A stretch of 64,000 bases of DNA from Methylocystis sp. L43 (GTDB lineage: Bacteria; Pseudomonadota; Alphaproteobacteria; Rhizobiales; Beijerinckiaceae). The stretch is from positions 1 through 64,000 of the forward strand of contig NZ_JADNRA010000016.1 of NCBI RefSeq assembly GCF_015709525.1, read 5' to 3'. The notes beneath the pieces are model-generated. The model ran no database searches. It had not been told where the DNA came from and saw only the letters and a program-made list of their open reading frames with translations. Shown here piece by piece: positions 23,835 to 32,444 of the stretch (position 1 is its first letter; each line of letters begins with the position of its first letter). The translations under genes were made by a program, and so were the position numbers.

Positions 23835-24518
23835 ATGTTGAACCGAGACCTGATCGAAACTCTTACCACCAATTGCGCGCCGATACGCCCGCTCGCGCAT
23901 CCTGCGTGGCGCGCGCTCGTTTGGTTCGCGGTTTCGCTCTGTTATGTCGCGATCGTGGTGGCGGCGATGGGGGTGAGGCCCGACTTTGTGGCCAAGATCG
24001 CCGACCCGCAGTTTGCGACGGAATTGGCTGCGGCGTTCCTGACGAGCGTCGTGGCCGCAGCTGGGGCCTTCAGCGCGGGCTCTCCGGCGCGCCCGATGTG
24101 GGAGCGGTTCGTCGCCGGATTGTTCTTCTTGCTCTGGGCAGGCGCGCTTGCCGTTGGATGCTGGAGGGACGTTGACGCCTTCGGCGTGTCCGGTCTCCTG
24201 TCGCATTCGGACATCTATTGCCTGCCCACCATTCTCGCCATCAGCATCCCGGCGGCCGTATTGATCCTGTCGATGGTCAAGCGCGGCGCGCCCATTGCGC
24301 CATTCGTGACGATTGGACTTGCCGCGCTCGCATCGACGGCCCTGGCGGCGGCGGCGCTACGTCTGTCTTTCAGACAGGACGCGGCAGTGTCGGTCTGCAT
24401 CTGGCAGTTCGGTTCCGTCGTCCTGCTGACGGGAATCGCCTCGCTGTTTGGCCGGGCGCTCCTGCACTGGACCATGCGCGACGAGTTGATCGCCTCCTTT
24501 CAAGCGCATCGCCGCTGA
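23835..24518 (+). CDS. nrsF: NrsF/DUF1109 membrane anti-sigma factor
   Basis: A 227-residue inner-membrane protein of the DUF1109 family with six hydrophobic segments (about 27-46, 62-80, 92-109, 128-147, 156-175, 186-206). It is expected to hold the ECF sigma factor until metal stress is sensed. Five cysteines are present (14, 36, 109, 129, 188). Cys129 and Cys188 lie where the Caulobacter protein has its sensing pair. Start ATG 23835 is 4 bases after the sigma stop; an in-frame TTG at 23823 overlapping the sigma stop is an alternative. The pair is surely co-transcribed. Confidence 0.9.
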   Translation: MLNRDLIETLTTNCAPIRPLAHPAWRALVWFAVSLCYVAIVVAAMGVRPDFVAKIADPQFATELAAAFLTSVVAAAGAFSAGSPARPMWERFVAGLFFLLWAGALAVGCWRDVDAFGVSGLLSHSDIYCLPTILAISIPAAVLILSMVKRGAPIAPFVTIGLAALASTALAAAALRLSFRQDAAVSVCIWQFGSVVLLTGIASLFGRALLHWTMRDELIASFQAHRR

Positions 24519-24597
24519 CGACGGCTCTTCTCGGCTGAGGAAATCGCCGGCCGGCGCGGAACGGACGAAGAAAGCGCATCCGTCCGCGCCGCTTGGC

Positions 24598-24864
24598 TTA
24601 CATCTCAGCGATCTTGCCGCCCTTCGCCTCGCAAGCCGCTGCTGATTTTTCGGGCACCCACCCCTGACCTTTGCACGAGTTCATGCCTTTGCAGGCGTTG
24701 TTCGCGGTCTTGCAGGCGCTCGTTCCCTTGCATGAATTGATGCCGGCGCAATGGACAGACTTGCTCATTTTTTTGGCGAGCGCCGGCGCCGGCGCCGCGC
24801 CGCTCAGAACCAGAGCGATCGCCGCGGCGGCCATTGAGGCGCCCGAAACGGTTTTGACGTTCAT
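24598..24864 (-). CDS. bufA2: Bufferin precursor, BufA2-type, CKG repeats
   Basis: An 88-residue exported peptide precursor. Signal peptide about 1-30 (cleavage near ALA-KKM). The mature part has six cysteines (39, 45, 51, 58, 64, 78) in a repeated pattern [17 protein letters not shown] then [12 protein letters not shown], typical of the second bufferin family. AAGGAG precedes ATG 24864 with a good spacing, whereas the ATG two codons earlier abuts it. It has its own SigF-type promoter at 24932-24957 and no maturation genes beside it, so it may be modified by the BufBC pair at 21-22.7 kb or by enzymes elsewhere. It is convergent with nrsF. Confidence 0.9.
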   Translation of the reverse strand: MNVKTVSGASMAAAAIALVLSGAAPAPALAKKMSKSVHCAGINSCKGTSACKTANNACKGMNSCKGQGWVPEKSAAACEAKGGKIAEM

Positions 24865-24931
24865 TTCCATCTCCTTGAAATTCAGCTCGCAAGACGAGCG
24901 TTCCAGGTTCACGGGGAACCTGCGGACGCTA

Positions 24932-24957
24932 TTCGTCGCGGCTACGAATAAGGTTAC
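24932..24957 (-). promoter_or_regulatory. SigF-type ECF promoter for bufA2
   Basis: On the minus strand GTAACC, 16 bases, CGAA, the same elements and spacing as the bufA1 promoter. It lies about 70 bases upstream of the bufA2 ATG. The CG just after CGAA and the AT-rich spacer differ, so this is not a copied segment. Confidence 0.8.
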
Positions 24958-25218
24958 AACTCGGCGCCTTCGAGGAGCGGGAGTCGCTCCTGACTTCGGC
25001 CTCTTTTGCGGCCGCGCGGGCAAGCGCGACGCGCCCGCTCCGCCCGTCGTCTTTAAAAAGCGTTGTGAAAAACTTCTGCAGTATCGCGGAGTTGATCGAT
25101 GGGAGATCACGCGTGATCAGCTGAGTTCGGAGAAGATTAGTGACAGGCATATACTTTGCTGTGACGATTAATCAGACTGTGGGATCAGTTCCGCAGGCGA
25201 GAAAAATTTGGAGACGCC
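24958..25218. other. Intergenic region between bufA2 and glutaminase
   Basis: 261 bases between divergent genes. The part before 25218 must hold the promoter of the glutaminase fusion, ending in GGAG. No other structure is recognised. Confidence 0.4.
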
Positions 25219-27030
25219 GTGTATCCACCCCTCCGCGGCTTTTTGCACCGCTGCCATGAACAGTTCGCCGTCGACGATTCCGGCGCGGTCGCCAATTACA
25301 TTCCGGAATTGACGAGGGCGAACCCAGCGCATTTCGGCGTCAGCCTCGCAACGATCGACGGCCATGTTTATGAGGTCGGCGACAGTTCCACGCCTTTTAC
25401 GATCCAGTCGATATCGAAGGCCTTTGTATTCGCGCTCGCCCTTGAAACGCTTGGCCACGAGCGCGTCGAGTCGGTGATCGGCGTCGAGCCCAGCGGCGAG
25501 GCTTTCAATTCGATTCGACTGACGGGCGACAACAAGCCGTTCAATCCCATGGTCAACGCTGGAGCGATCGCCTGTTCCGGTTTGATCCAACAGCAAGAAG
25601 GCGACGGCGCTTTTGACCTCATCCATCGGACGCTGGGCCGCTTCGCCGGACGCGAACTCGACGTCGATGAAGCGGTGTTCGCCTCGGAACGCGCGACCGG
25701 CGACAGGAACCGCGCTATCGCCTGGCTGCTTCGCAATTATTCGGTGCTCGGTGACGACGTCGACGCCGTTCTGGACGTCTATTTTCGTCAATGCGCCGTG
25801 CTCGTCACCGCGCGCGATCTGGCGGTCATGGCGGCGACGCTGGCCAACAGCGGCCGCAACCCGCTCACCGGCGAACAGATCATTTCCCCTTACGTCGTGG
25901 CGCGCACGCTCTCGGTGATGACGAGTTCCGGCATGTACGACTATGCGGGCGAGTGGATCTATCGGGTGGGAATTCCCGCAAAGAGCGGGGTCGGCGGCGG
26001 AATCATCGCCGCCCTTCCGGCGCAACTGGGGCTCGGCACCTTTTCGCCCCGGCTCGACAGTCATGGCAACAGCGTCCGCGGCCTGAAGGTCTGCGAGGCG
26101 CTATCGGCGCATTTTGGATTGCATGTGCTGAATCGCAGCGATGATGTGCGCACCTGTATCATCAGCGATTACAACGCAGCCGGTGTTTCCTCGCGTCGCA
26201 ACCGGCAGAATTTCGAACTGGCGATTCTTCAGGAGCGCGCAAGCGACATTCGGGTGATCGAACTCGTCGGCGCGCTCTCATTCGCCGCAATGGACTACGT
26301 CTCGCGCAGGCTGGACGGCGAAGGTCCGCCAGGCGAGCTGCTGATTTTGGACTTTCGACGCGTTCCGAGCGCGACGACCGCCGCTTCGCGACTCCTGGCG
26401 GAGACGCTCGCTGGCCTCGCCGCCCGCGGCGTCACCCTCATCGTCGCCGGCTTTGAAAAGGCGTCGCAGCTCTGGCAGGCGATACACGCAGAGCGCAACG
26501 TTTTGCCAAAGCTGCGTCATTTTTCGCTGCTCGACGACGCAATCGAATGGGCCGAAGATCAGGTGATCTATCGCTATGGCGGCTTTGAAGGCCTGGCCAA
26601 GACGACCCATCTCAGCGAGCAGGCGCTGCTCGCTGGGCTGTGTTCGGATGAAATAGACCACATCGCCGCGATCGGGCTCGCGCGTGCTTTCAAAACCGGC
26701 GAGCGGATCATCGCCGCCGGAGACCCCGCAGCCTCGCTGTTCTTTCTGCAAAGCGGCATGGTCAGCGTCAAATTGCGCAGCGGCGCGCGATTGGCGTCGA
26801 TTTCGCCGGGCATGGCGTTCGGCGAGATGGCGCTCATCGAACGCGAGCGCAGCGCAGACGTGTGGGCCGACACGGCGGTGCAGTGCCTCGAATTGCCGCT
26901 CGGCGCCTATGCGTCGTTTCGCAAGAGCCATCCAGCAAGCGGAGAGCTGATCATGCGAAATCTTGCAGCGCTATTGGCGCGGCGTCTGATGCTCGCCAAC
27001 GCCAAAGTCGATCTGCTCAGCGCCTATTGA
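25219..27030 (+). CDS. glsA: Glutaminase fused to STAS and cNMP-binding domains
   Basis: A 603-residue three-domain protein. Residues about 1-310 are a serine-dependent beta-lactamase-fold glutaminase (glutamine to glutamate plus ammonia), with the SxxK pair Ser64 and Lys67 in QSISKAFV. Further family blocks are KPFNPMVNAGAIA, YSVLGDDVDAVLDVYFRQCAV and PAKSGVGGGIIA. About 345-455 is a STAS domain (IRVIELVGALSFAAMDYVSR), and about 475-595 a cyclic-nucleotide-binding domain (GERIIAAGDPAASLFFLQSGMVSV, FGEMALIERERSADVWADT). GTG 25219 has GGAG six bases upstream. The fusion suggests control by nucleotide or partner proteins. It is monocistronic. Confidence 0.95.
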   Translation: MYPPLRGFLHRCHEQFAVDDSGAVANYIPELTRANPAHFGVSLATIDGHVYEVGDSSTPFTIQSISKAFVFALALETLGHERVESVIGVEPSGEAFNSIRLTGDNKPFNPMVNAGAIACSGLIQQQEGDGAFDLIHRTLGRFAGRELDVDEAVFASERATGDRNRAIAWLLRNYSVLGDDVDAVLDVYFRQCAVLVTARDLAVMAATLANSGRNPLTGEQIISPYVVARTLSVMTSSGMYDYAGEWIYRVGIPAKSGVGGGIIAALPAQLGLGTFSPRLDSHGNSVRGLKVCEALSAHFGLHVLNRSDDVRTCIISDYNAAGVSSRRNRQNFELAILQERASDIRVIELVGALSFAAMDYVSRRLDGEGPPGELLILDFRRVPSATTAASRLLAETLAGLAARGVTLIVAGFEKASQLWQAIHAERNVLPKLRHFSLLDDAIEWAEDQVIYRYGGFEGLAKTTHLSEQALLAGLCSDEIDHIAAIGLARAFKTGERIIAAGDPAASLFFLQSGMVSVKLRSGARLASISPGMAFGEMALIERERSADVWADTAVQCLELPLGAYASFRKSHPASGELIMRNLAALLARRLMLANAKVDLLSAY

Positions 27031-27058
27031 TGTGCGGAAAGCGTCTGACGCCGGAATA

Positions 27059-27394
27059 CTACCCCGCGCTCTTAGGCGTCATGTTTGGGGCCGTGGCCGC
27101 CTGCAGGAGCATCGCGCTCGTCTCGTCAGCCGAGAATACTCTGGTGAGGCGATTGCGGCACAGATGCCCTGCGGCGACGTCCGCGATCTCTAGAGCCGCG
27201 GCGGTGGTTTCATCGGGCGCTTCGAAGAGCGCGAATCCGTCATATTCTGCGCCAGGCGTGTAATATAAACCGATAAGGCGGCCGCCGAAGTGCTCAAGAA
27301 GCGCTTCTGAAGCCGCGGCGCGATCCTGGGGCGCCTTGATGAAGGTGGCCCAGGCGGCAGGAGAATAGGCAAACTGCGCCAGGAACAAGGGCAT
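27059..27394 (-). CDS. GYD domain protein
   Basis: A 111-residue GYD-domain protein (small ferredoxin-fold family, function unknown). The start is placed at ATG 27394, preceded by AAGGAG. It begins MPLFLAQFAYSPAAWATFIKAPQDR and continues FGGRLIGLYYTPGAEYDGFALFEAPDETTAAALEIA, where EYDGF is the counterpart of the GYD signature. The longer frame to 27451 lacks a ribosome binding site. It is convergent with the glutaminase fusion and divergent from the RND adaptor gene. Confidence 0.85.
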   Translation of the reverse strand: MPLFLAQFAYSPAAWATFIKAPQDRAAASEALLEHFGGRLIGLYYTPGAEYDGFALFEAPDETTAAALEIADVAAGHLCRNRLTRVFSADETSAMLLQAATAPNMTPKSAG

Positions 27395-27576
27395 GTTTTT
27401 AGCTCCTTCGTCCGGAGGCGCCAGTTTGCGCGTTTCGGCAAGGCTTGGCAATGCGGGGCGGGAGAGACGCTGCGCAGCGCGATTTGCCTTCCGCTAGCGG
27501 CGCCCTTACTGCGTGCCAGCGTTATGCGCCGGTCAAGAACGGCCGGATTAATGCGAACGTCAAAACCGGAGGTGAG

Positions 27577-28773
27577 ATGCTGTTGACTTTTGTGGCGGCG
27601 CGCGGCGGCGATGGTCACGGGAGAGTCGTAAGCGCATTGTTTAAAACCCTCGCGGCGTTGGTGTTTCTCGCTCAATCAGCGGGCGCGCGCGCGGAGGGTC
27701 CGGCCCCGGAAGTGGTGGTCTCCCGCCCACTCGCCAGGACGATCCCGCGCTGGGACGAATATACGGGTCGTTTCGAGGCCTTGAAGCAGGTCGAGGTGCG
27801 CGCTCGCGTCTCCGGCGCTCTGGAGAAGATCAATTTCACCGATGGGCAGTTCGTCAAAGCCGGCGACGTCCTCTTCGTCATCGATCAGCGGCCATACCAA
27901 ATCGCGGTCGACAGCGCGCGTGCGGAGCTCACTCGGGCGCAGGCGCAAGCCGTGGCGTCGACCCGCGATTATGCCCGCGCCCAGGAGATGACGCAGGGCC
28001 GCACCATCACCGCGCGCGACGTCGATCAGCGGAAAGCGAGCAACGATATCGCCAAGGCGCAGGTCTTGAGCGCCGAAGCCGCGCTTCGCAACGCAGAGCT
28101 CAATCTGGAATGGACGCAGGTCCGCGCGCCGATCTCCGGACGCGTGTCGGACCGTCGCGTCGATTCTGGCAATCTCGTTCAGGGCGGACAGGCGGACGCG
28201 ACGTTGCTCACGACGATCGTGACGCTCGATCCCATTCACTTCATCTTCGACGCCTCCGAGGCCGACTACATTCGCTATGCGCGCTCAGCGGAGCGTCCGA
28301 AAGAGACCTCGCGCGAGTTCAAAAACCGCGTTTCGGTGCGGCTTGCCGACGAGACCGAGTGGACCCGCAGCGGCGTCATGGACTTCATGGACAATCAGCT
28401 CAATCGGCGCTCCGGCACGATCCGCGGCCGGGCCGTCTTCGACAATAAGGACTATTTTCTGACGCCCGGCACGTTCGGGCGCCTGCGCCTGTTCGGCGGC
28501 GACGTCTCGGCGCTGCTCATTCCCGACGCTGCGGTCGTTTCCGATCAGACGAGCAAGACCGTGCTGGTCGTGTCGGACGACAACAAGGTCATCGCCAAAT
28601 CCGTGAGTCTTGGCCCCATTCACAATGGCCTGCGCGTGATCCAGTCCGGCCTTGACGCGAAGGATCGGATCGTGATCGGCGGGCTCGCAAATCCGATGGT
28701 TCGATCCGGCGCGACCGTTCAGCCCAAGGAAGGCGAGATCAAGGAAGAGCCTGTCGCGGTCAGCGACCGATAG
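27577..28773 (+). CDS. RND efflux periplasmic adaptor subunit
   Basis: A 398-residue membrane fusion protein of the AcrA/MexE type that bridges the inner-membrane pump and an outer-membrane channel. ATG 27577 has a strong GGAGGTGAG ribosome binding site. An N-terminal signal or anchor lies at about 22-37. The split lipoyl domain shows VEVRARVSGALEKINFTDGQFVKAGDVLFVIDQRPYQ and RAPISGRVSDRRVDSGNLVQ, with an alpha-hairpin between (AELTRAQAQAVASTRDYARAQEM). A beta-barrel and C-terminal domain follow. The pump gene starts 20 bases later. No outer-membrane factor or regulator gene is adjacent. Confidence 0.93.
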   Translation: MLLTFVAARGGDGHGRVVSALFKTLAALVFLAQSAGARAEGPAPEVVVSRPLARTIPRWDEYTGRFEALKQVEVRARVSGALEKINFTDGQFVKAGDVLFVIDQRPYQIAVDSARAELTRAQAQAVASTRDYARAQEMTQGRTITARDVDQRKASNDIAKAQVLSAEAALRNAELNLEWTQVRAPISGRVSDRRVDSGNLVQGGQADATLLTTIVTLDPIHFIFDASEADYIRYARSAERPKETSREFKNRVSVRLADETEWTRSGVMDFMDNQLNRRSGTIRGRAVFDNKDYFLTPGTFGRLRLFGGDVSALLIPDAAVVSDQTSKTVLVVSDDNKVIAKSVSLGPIHNGLRVIQSGLDAKDRIVIGGLANPMVRSGATVQPKEGEIKEEPVAVSDR

Positions 28774-28793
28774 ACGTCGAGATCAGGAACGCT

Positions 28794-31700
28794 ATGCGCA
28801 TTTCGCACTTCTTCATCGAGCGGCCGATCTTTGCGGCGGTGCTTTCCGTGCTTCTGACGCTTGCGGGAGCGATCGCGCAGGGCGCGCTTCCCGTCTCCGA
28901 ATATCCGGAAATCGCGCCGCCGACGGTGAATATCAGCGCGACCTATCCCGGCGCGTCGGCGGACGTGATCGCCGAGACGGTGGCCTCGCCCATCGAGCAG
29001 GAGGTCAATGGCGTCGACGATATGCTCTACATCACGTCGCAGTCGACCGGCGACGGACGCGTGTCGATCGACGTCGTATTCAAGCCGGGCGTCAACATCG
29101 ATCTCGCGCAGGTGCTCGTTCAGAACCGCGTCGCCATCGCCAACCCGCGCTTGCCGGAGGAGGTGACGCGTTTCGGCGTCGTGGTGAAGAAGGCCTCGCC
29201 GGATCTGATGATGGTCGTCCATCTGCTGTCGCCCGACGGCTCGCGCGACCAGCAATATATTTCGAACTACGCGACGCTTTACGTGAAGGACGCCATCGCC
29301 CGAATTGACGGCGTTGGCGACGCGCGCCTGTTTGGCGCGAGAGACTATTCGATGCGCGTCTGGCTCGATCCGGCGAAAGTCGAGGCGCGCGATCTGACGG
29401 CGGGCGACGTCATTGCCGCTTTGCGCAGCGCCAATCTGCAAGTCGCCGCGGGCGCGGTCAATCAGCCGCCAGCGGCCTCGGCGGGCGCTTTCCAGCTTTC
29501 GGTGCAGACTCTGGGACGGCTCAGCACGCCGGAGCAATTCGGCGACATCGTCATCCGCGCCGACGCCGACGGCCAGATTTATCTGCGCGACATTGCGCGC
29601 ATTGAATTCGGCGCTCAGGACTATACGCTCAACGCCTATCTCAACCACGACGTAGCGACGGCGCTCGGCATATTTCAGCGTCCCGGCTCGAACGCCTTGC
29701 AGACCGCCGAAGCCGTCAAGCAGGAGATGGAGCGGCTCAAGAAGAATTTCCCCGCCGGCGTCGATTACACGGTCGTCTACAATCCCACCGAATTCATCCA
29801 GCAGTCGGTGGACGAGGTCGTCCATACGCTGCTCGAGGCGATCGTCCTCGTCGTTCTCGTCGTCATCCTGTTCCTGCAGACGTGGCGGGCGGCGATCATT
29901 CCCGTGGCGGCGATCCCGGTGTCGCTGATCGGCAGCTTCGCCGTGATGAAGGCCGCCGGCCTCAGCTTCAACACGCTCTCGCTCTTTGGTCTGGTGCTCG
30001 CCATCGGCATCGTCGTCGACGACGCGATCGTCGTCGTGGAGAATGTCGAGCGCTATCTCGCGCAGGGGCTCTCGCCCAAGGAAGCGGCGCACAAAACGAT
30101 GGATGAAGTCGGCGGGGCGCTGATAGCGATTGCGCTCGTGCTCTGCGGCGTGTTCATCCCCACCGCCTTCATCAGCGGCTTGCAGGGCGCCTTCTACAAG
30201 CAGTTCGCCATCACCATCGCGAGCGCCACGCTGATCTCAGCCTTTGTTTCGCTGACGCTGTCGCCGGCGCTGGCGGCGATGTTGTTGAAGCCGCATGATG
30301 TGGAGGAGGAGAAGACGCATCGGCTGAGCTGGGCGCATGCGCCGCTGCGTCGCTTCTTCGACGCCTTCAATTCGGCGTTTGACAAGGTGTCGACGGCATA
30401 TGGCGCGGCGACGGGCCGTCTCGTGCGGCTTGGCGTCGTCATGCTCGCCGTCTATGCGATCCTCATCTTTTTCGCCTTCGATCTGCTGCGTCGAACGCCG
30501 ACCGGCCTCATTCCGCAACTCGATCGCGGCTATGTGATCGCCGCTTTCCAATTGCCGCCGGGCGCGACGCTCGATCGCACGGACAAGGTCATGCGTGCGG
30601 CGACCGACATTATTTTGAAGCGCGCGGGCGTCAAGGACGCTGTCGTTTTCACCGGCTTTGATGGCGCGACATTCACCAATGCGCCGAACACGGGCGTGAT
30701 CTTCGTCACGTTGGAGGCCTTCGAGGAACGTGCAAAGAAGGGGCTGTCCTCCGCGCAGATTCAAGCCGACCTTTACGGCCAGCTGTCCAAGCTGAACGAC
30801 GCCTTCGTCTTCGTGCTGGCGCCGGCGTCGGTTCCAGGCATCGGCACCGGCGGCGGCCTCAAGGGCTATGTGCAGGATCGCGCCGGGCGCGGACTTCCCC
30901 CGCTCGAAAACGCGACGTGGACGCTCGCCGGCGCGGCGGGGCAGTCGGGAGAATTCACTCAGGCGTTCACGCTGTTCAACACGCGCACGCCGCAGATCTT
31001 CGCCGACGTCGATCGCACGAAGGCCGAGCTCATCGGCGTGCCGATCTCGCGCGTTTTCGAGACGCTCTCGGTCTATCTTGGCTCGACCTTCGTCAACGAC
31101 TTCAATGTCCTTGGACGCACCTACCGCGTCATGGCGCAGGCGGATGATCCCTTTCGCCTGACGCTGCGCGACATCGCCAATCTGAAGACCCGCAGCGCGT
31201 CGGGGGCGATGGCGCCGATCGGCGCCGTCGCCACTTTCCGCGACACGACGGGCGCGTTCCGCGTGCCACGCTACAATCTCTATCCGGCCGCCGAGGTGCA
31301 GCTCAATCTCGCGCGCGGCGTCTCCTCCGGCCAGGGCATCGCGGCGGTCGAGAAGCTCGCGGCGGAGAAGCTGCCGCAAGGATTCGGCTTCGAATGGACC
31401 GAAATCGCCCTGCAGGAGAAGCTTGCCGGGAATACCGCCGCCATTGCGTTTGGCCTTGCGGTGGTTTTCGTCTTTCTTCTGCTCGCCGCGCTCTATGAGA
31501 GCCTGCTGCTGCCGGTTTCGGTGATCCTCATCGTGCCGATGTGCATTCTCGCGGCGATGCTCGGGGTCGTCTCACGGGGGCTCGATCGCAACATATTGGT
31601 CGAGATCGGTCTGGTCGTGCTGATCGGGCTGGCGGCGAAGAACGCCATCCTCATCGTCGAATTCGCCAAGCAGGCGGAAGACGCCGGCCAATCCAAATTC

Positions 31701-32072
31701 GACGCCGCCGTCACCGCCGCCCGCACGCGTCTTCGGCCCATTCTGATGACGTCGCTGGCTTTCATTCTCGGCGTGCTGCCGCTCGCGGTCGCGCAGGGCG
31801 CAGGCGCCGAAATGCGTCAGTCGATCGGCACGGCGGTGTTCTTCGGCATGCTCGGCGTGACGCTGTTCGGCCTCGCGTTCACGCCGACCTTTTACGTGGT
31901 CGTACGCATCTTCGCGCGATATTTCCAGTCGGGGAACGCCCGCGAGTCCACGCGGGCGGCCGCAAGGTCAGGCGGGAGTTTCGCGCAAGAGATCGGCTTG
32001 CACGAAGCAAAAAAGATTGATCTGGGCCGAGCCAAGAGGTGGCTCGACGACCTTCGGCGCAGGCTTCAATGA
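28794..32072 (+). CDS. RND multidrug efflux pump, HAE1/AcrB family
   Basis: A 1092-residue inner-membrane drug/proton antiporter with the usual layout: twelve membrane helices and two large periplasmic loops. MRISHFFIERPIFAAVLSV is the conserved first helix. The proton-relay Asp pair is in GIVVDDAIVVVENVER (about 402-417) and the relay Lys in GLAAKNAILIVEFAKQ (about 945). PGASADVIAETVASPIEQEVNGV shows the periplasmic porter start. About 40 residues longer than AcrB, with a basic hydrophilic tail (RAKRWLDDLRRRL). It is co-transcribed with the adaptor. Substrates cannot be inferred. Confidence 0.95.
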   Translation: MRISHFFIERPIFAAVLSVLLTLAGAIAQGALPVSEYPEIAPPTVNISATYPGASADVIAETVASPIEQEVNGVDDMLYITSQSTGDGRVSIDVVFKPGVNIDLAQVLVQNRVAIANPRLPEEVTRFGVVVKKASPDLMMVVHLLSPDGSRDQQYISNYATLYVKDAIARIDGVGDARLFGARDYSMRVWLDPAKVEARDLTAGDVIAALRSANLQVAAGAVNQPPAASAGAFQLSVQTLGRLSTPEQFGDIVIRADADGQIYLRDIARIEFGAQDYTLNAYLNHDVATALGIFQRPGSNALQTAEAVKQEMERLKKNFPAGVDYTVVYNPTEFIQQSVDEVVHTLLEAIVLVVLVVILFLQTWRAAIIPVAAIPVSLIGSFAVMKAAGLSFNTLSLFGLVLAIGIVVDDAIVVVENVERYLAQGLSPKEAAHKTMDEVGGALIAIALVLCGVFIPTAFISGLQGAFYKQFAITIASATLISAFVSLTLSPALAAMLLKPHDVEEEKTHRLSWAHAPLRRFFDAFNSAFDKVSTAYGAATGRLVRLGVVMLAVYAILIFFAFDLLRRTPTGLIPQLDRGYVIAAFQLPPGATLDRTDKVMRAATDIILKRAGVKDAVVFTGFDGATFTNAPNTGVIFVTLEAFEERAKKGLSSAQIQADLYGQLSKLNDAFVFVLAPASVPGIGTGGGLKGYVQDRAGRGLPPLENATWTLAGAAGQSGEFTQAFTLFNTRTPQIFADVDRTKAELIGVPISRVFETLSVYLGSTFVNDFNVLGRTYRVMAQADDPFRLTLRDIANLKTRSASGAMAPIGAVATFRDTTGAFRVPRYNLYPAAEVQLNLARGVSSGQGIAAVEKLAAEKLPQGFGFEWTEIALQEKLAGNTAAIAFGLAVVFVFLLLAALYESLLLPVSVILIVPMCILAAMLGVVSRGLDRNILVEIGLVVLIGLAAKNAILIVEFAKQAEDAGQSKFDAAVTAARTRLRPILMTSLAFILGVLPLAVAQGAGAEMRQSIGTAVFFGMLGVTLFGLAFTPTFYVVVRIFARYFQSGNARESTRAAARSGGSFAQEIGLHEAKKIDLGRAKRWLDDLRRRLQ

Positions 32073-32107
32073 CCCAAGCGCGGCGCAGAGTCGCGCCTGG
32101 CGCAGAC

Positions 32108-32368
32108 TTATTGGAAATGTTCTTCGCGCAGCTTCGTGCTCTGCGTCGGGGCGAACTCACGACGGCAGGCGGGGCTCAACCGCGCGATGTTCTGCTGCAG
32201 ACAGGATTCGATCTCTTCGACGAAGGGAATGTCGGAGCTGCAAAATCTCATGGCGTCGCCCATGCAGTCGGAGCGTTCCTGCGACGTGCCCTGAGCGGAG
32301 GCAGAGGTCGCGGCGGCGAACGCCAGGAGAAACGGGAAGAGAAACGAGAACGGAAAGAGCTTACGCAT
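32108..32368 (-). CDS. Secreted cysteine-rich small protein
   Basis: An 86-residue exported protein with a signal peptide (about 1-25, ASAQG). Mature cysteines occur in DCMGDAMRFCSSDIPFVEEIESCLQQNIARLSPACRREF, a spacing of Cys-x7-Cys-x12-Cys-x11-Cys. This four-cysteine pattern resembles the cysteine-rich-repeat proteins common in Hyphomicrobiales. It probably forms two disulfides in the periplasm. Function is unknown. It is convergent with the RND pump gene. The start ATG 32368 follows GGATC rather than a strong ribosome binding site. Confidence 0.8.
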   Translation of the reverse strand: MRKLFPFSFLFPFLLAFAAATSASAQGTSQERSDCMGDAMRFCSSDIPFVEEIESCLQQNIARLSPACRREFAPTQSTKLREEHFQ

Positions 32369-32444
32369 GTTGATCCTTTCACACCTAAGCGTCTGTGATG
32401 CGCAAACCTAAGCGTAGAACCGTTCTTGAGAAAAGCAAAGCGGG

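Noticed and set aside
28719-30092. 457-codon open frame antisense to the RND pump
   Set aside because: Shadow of a strongly coding gene on the other strand; His/Asp/Arg-rich noise without motifs.
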